Below are positions 51,176 through 51,587 of a stretch of DNA of 51,587 bases, one piece after another. The notes under the pieces were generated by a model. The model was given only the letters and a program-made list of their open reading frames with translations, was not told the origin of the DNA and did not search any database. This DNA is from Candidatus Schekmanbacteria bacterium (GTDB lineage: Bacteria; CSSED10-310; JACPHN01). Location: NCBI GenBank assembly GCA_016188575.1, contig JACPHN010000266.1, positions 1 to 51,587 on the forward strand, written 5' to 3'. The position numbers and the translations under genes are program-made. Every line of letters starts with the position of its first letter. Within the stretch, counting starts at the first letter, position 1.

Positions 51176-51587
51176 TACCCGTACGTGACGCCGCTCTGCG
51201 GACCGTCTCGGGCGCTATTGATCATGATGCGATACATGCGGGCAAGATCTCGTACCCTGCGCAAGCCGCGCCAGATGGTCGTGGGGCCCGGGTGGCCATC
51301 GGATTTGCGGCCCAAGAATCCACCGAGACTGGCCAGCATGCGAATTGCATCCATCAAGGGGATCGGTTCCGTCGGTGGCGGCTGCTGGGTCTTGTACCAC
51401 CAGAGGGCTCGCCATTCGTCGTCCTTGAGCACCATGGTGCACGGTGCGTTTGGGGTCTCGCGGCCGAGCTTGGTCAAGTAGTAGATGCGCCACGCCACCA
51501 CCAGGTCGATACCCATCGCCCGGCGAAGCGCCTCGGCCGTCTCGAGCTGGCGGTCTTGGATCCGACAGCCGCTTTTTAGTTTTCCAC
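51175..51587 (-). mobile_element. IS4/Tn5-family transposase, C-terminal part, truncated by window edge
   Basis: At least 137 residues in frame to the window end without a stop. The sequence KSGCRIQDRQLETAEALRRA, AWRIYYLTKLGRE, DDEWRALWW and LGGFLGRKSDGHPGPTTIWRGLRRVRDL corresponds to the C-terminal section of Tn5-type IS4 transposases (Tn5 itself has LGGFLARKGDG...GPKTIW). The stop TAA is at 51175-51177. The last 20 residues after RVRDLAR diverge, so the exact end of the element, and any terminal inverted repeat, could lie between about 51175 and 51235. Confidence 0.85.

Overview
The window is about two-thirds GC, densely coded, and carries many bacterial serine/threonine kinases, two-component kinases, a sigma-54 activator and large repetitive surface proteins. 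This suits a myxobacterium-like or other deltaproteobacterial lineage. That placement is inference from gene content; no rRNA or other marker gene is present.

Left part (1-11.4 kb). Scars of mobile or defence genes come first: a cut-off PD-(D/E)XK nuclease start, a decayed fragment resembling a BREX-type ATPase end, and the first 33 codons of an IscB-type nuclease with its ribosome binding site. Two sensor histidine kinases (one with a receiver that has Asn in place of the phospho-acceptor Asp), an NAD-dependent sugar epimerase, a HigBA toxin-antitoxin pair whose antitoxin has an unusual C-terminal extension, a GAF/AAA+/Fis sigma-54 activator and a 1191-residue kinase-ATPase-TPR protein follow.

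Middle part (11.4-45.5 kb). This is the unusual region. Proteins without Sec signals and with disordered, effector-like N-termini lie among four kinase or adhesin genes: a 488-aa protein, an EF-hand protein, a five-gene minus-strand cluster (632-aa protein, SycD/LcrH-like TPR chaperone, second TPR protein, 420-aa hydrophobic/coiled-coil protein, 200-aa helical protein), a 672-aa protein with two putative metal-binding domains, and a 394-aa HExxH protein. Eight -24/-12 (sigma-54) promoter-like sites precede these genes and the CSLREA beta-helix surface protein, all 37-66 bases from the start codon. Two have a tandem AAGG-N4-CCTT palindrome pair spaced exactly 21 bases upstream, as expected of an activator enhancer. 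I read this as one co-regulated secretion-effector regulon, possibly type III-like, dispersed among kinase genes. No structural secretion gene lies in the window. Two paralogous kinase-ATPase-TPR genes (19953 and 31468) share a TATACT-N7-ATG start arrangement that suggests leaderless transcripts. A zinc-ribbon kinase is followed directly by an outer-membrane barrel and a small membrane protein.

Right part (39.6-51.6 kb). More ordinary genes: a VKOR-DsbA fusion, an MFS transporter, a radical SAM protein with a coupled DUF3006-like gene, and a large ELWxxDGT-repeat surface protein. The window ends in a SUKH (SMI1/KNR4) gene broken by an IS4/Tn5-type transposase that runs off the edge. No tRNA, rRNA or CRISPR array was recognised.
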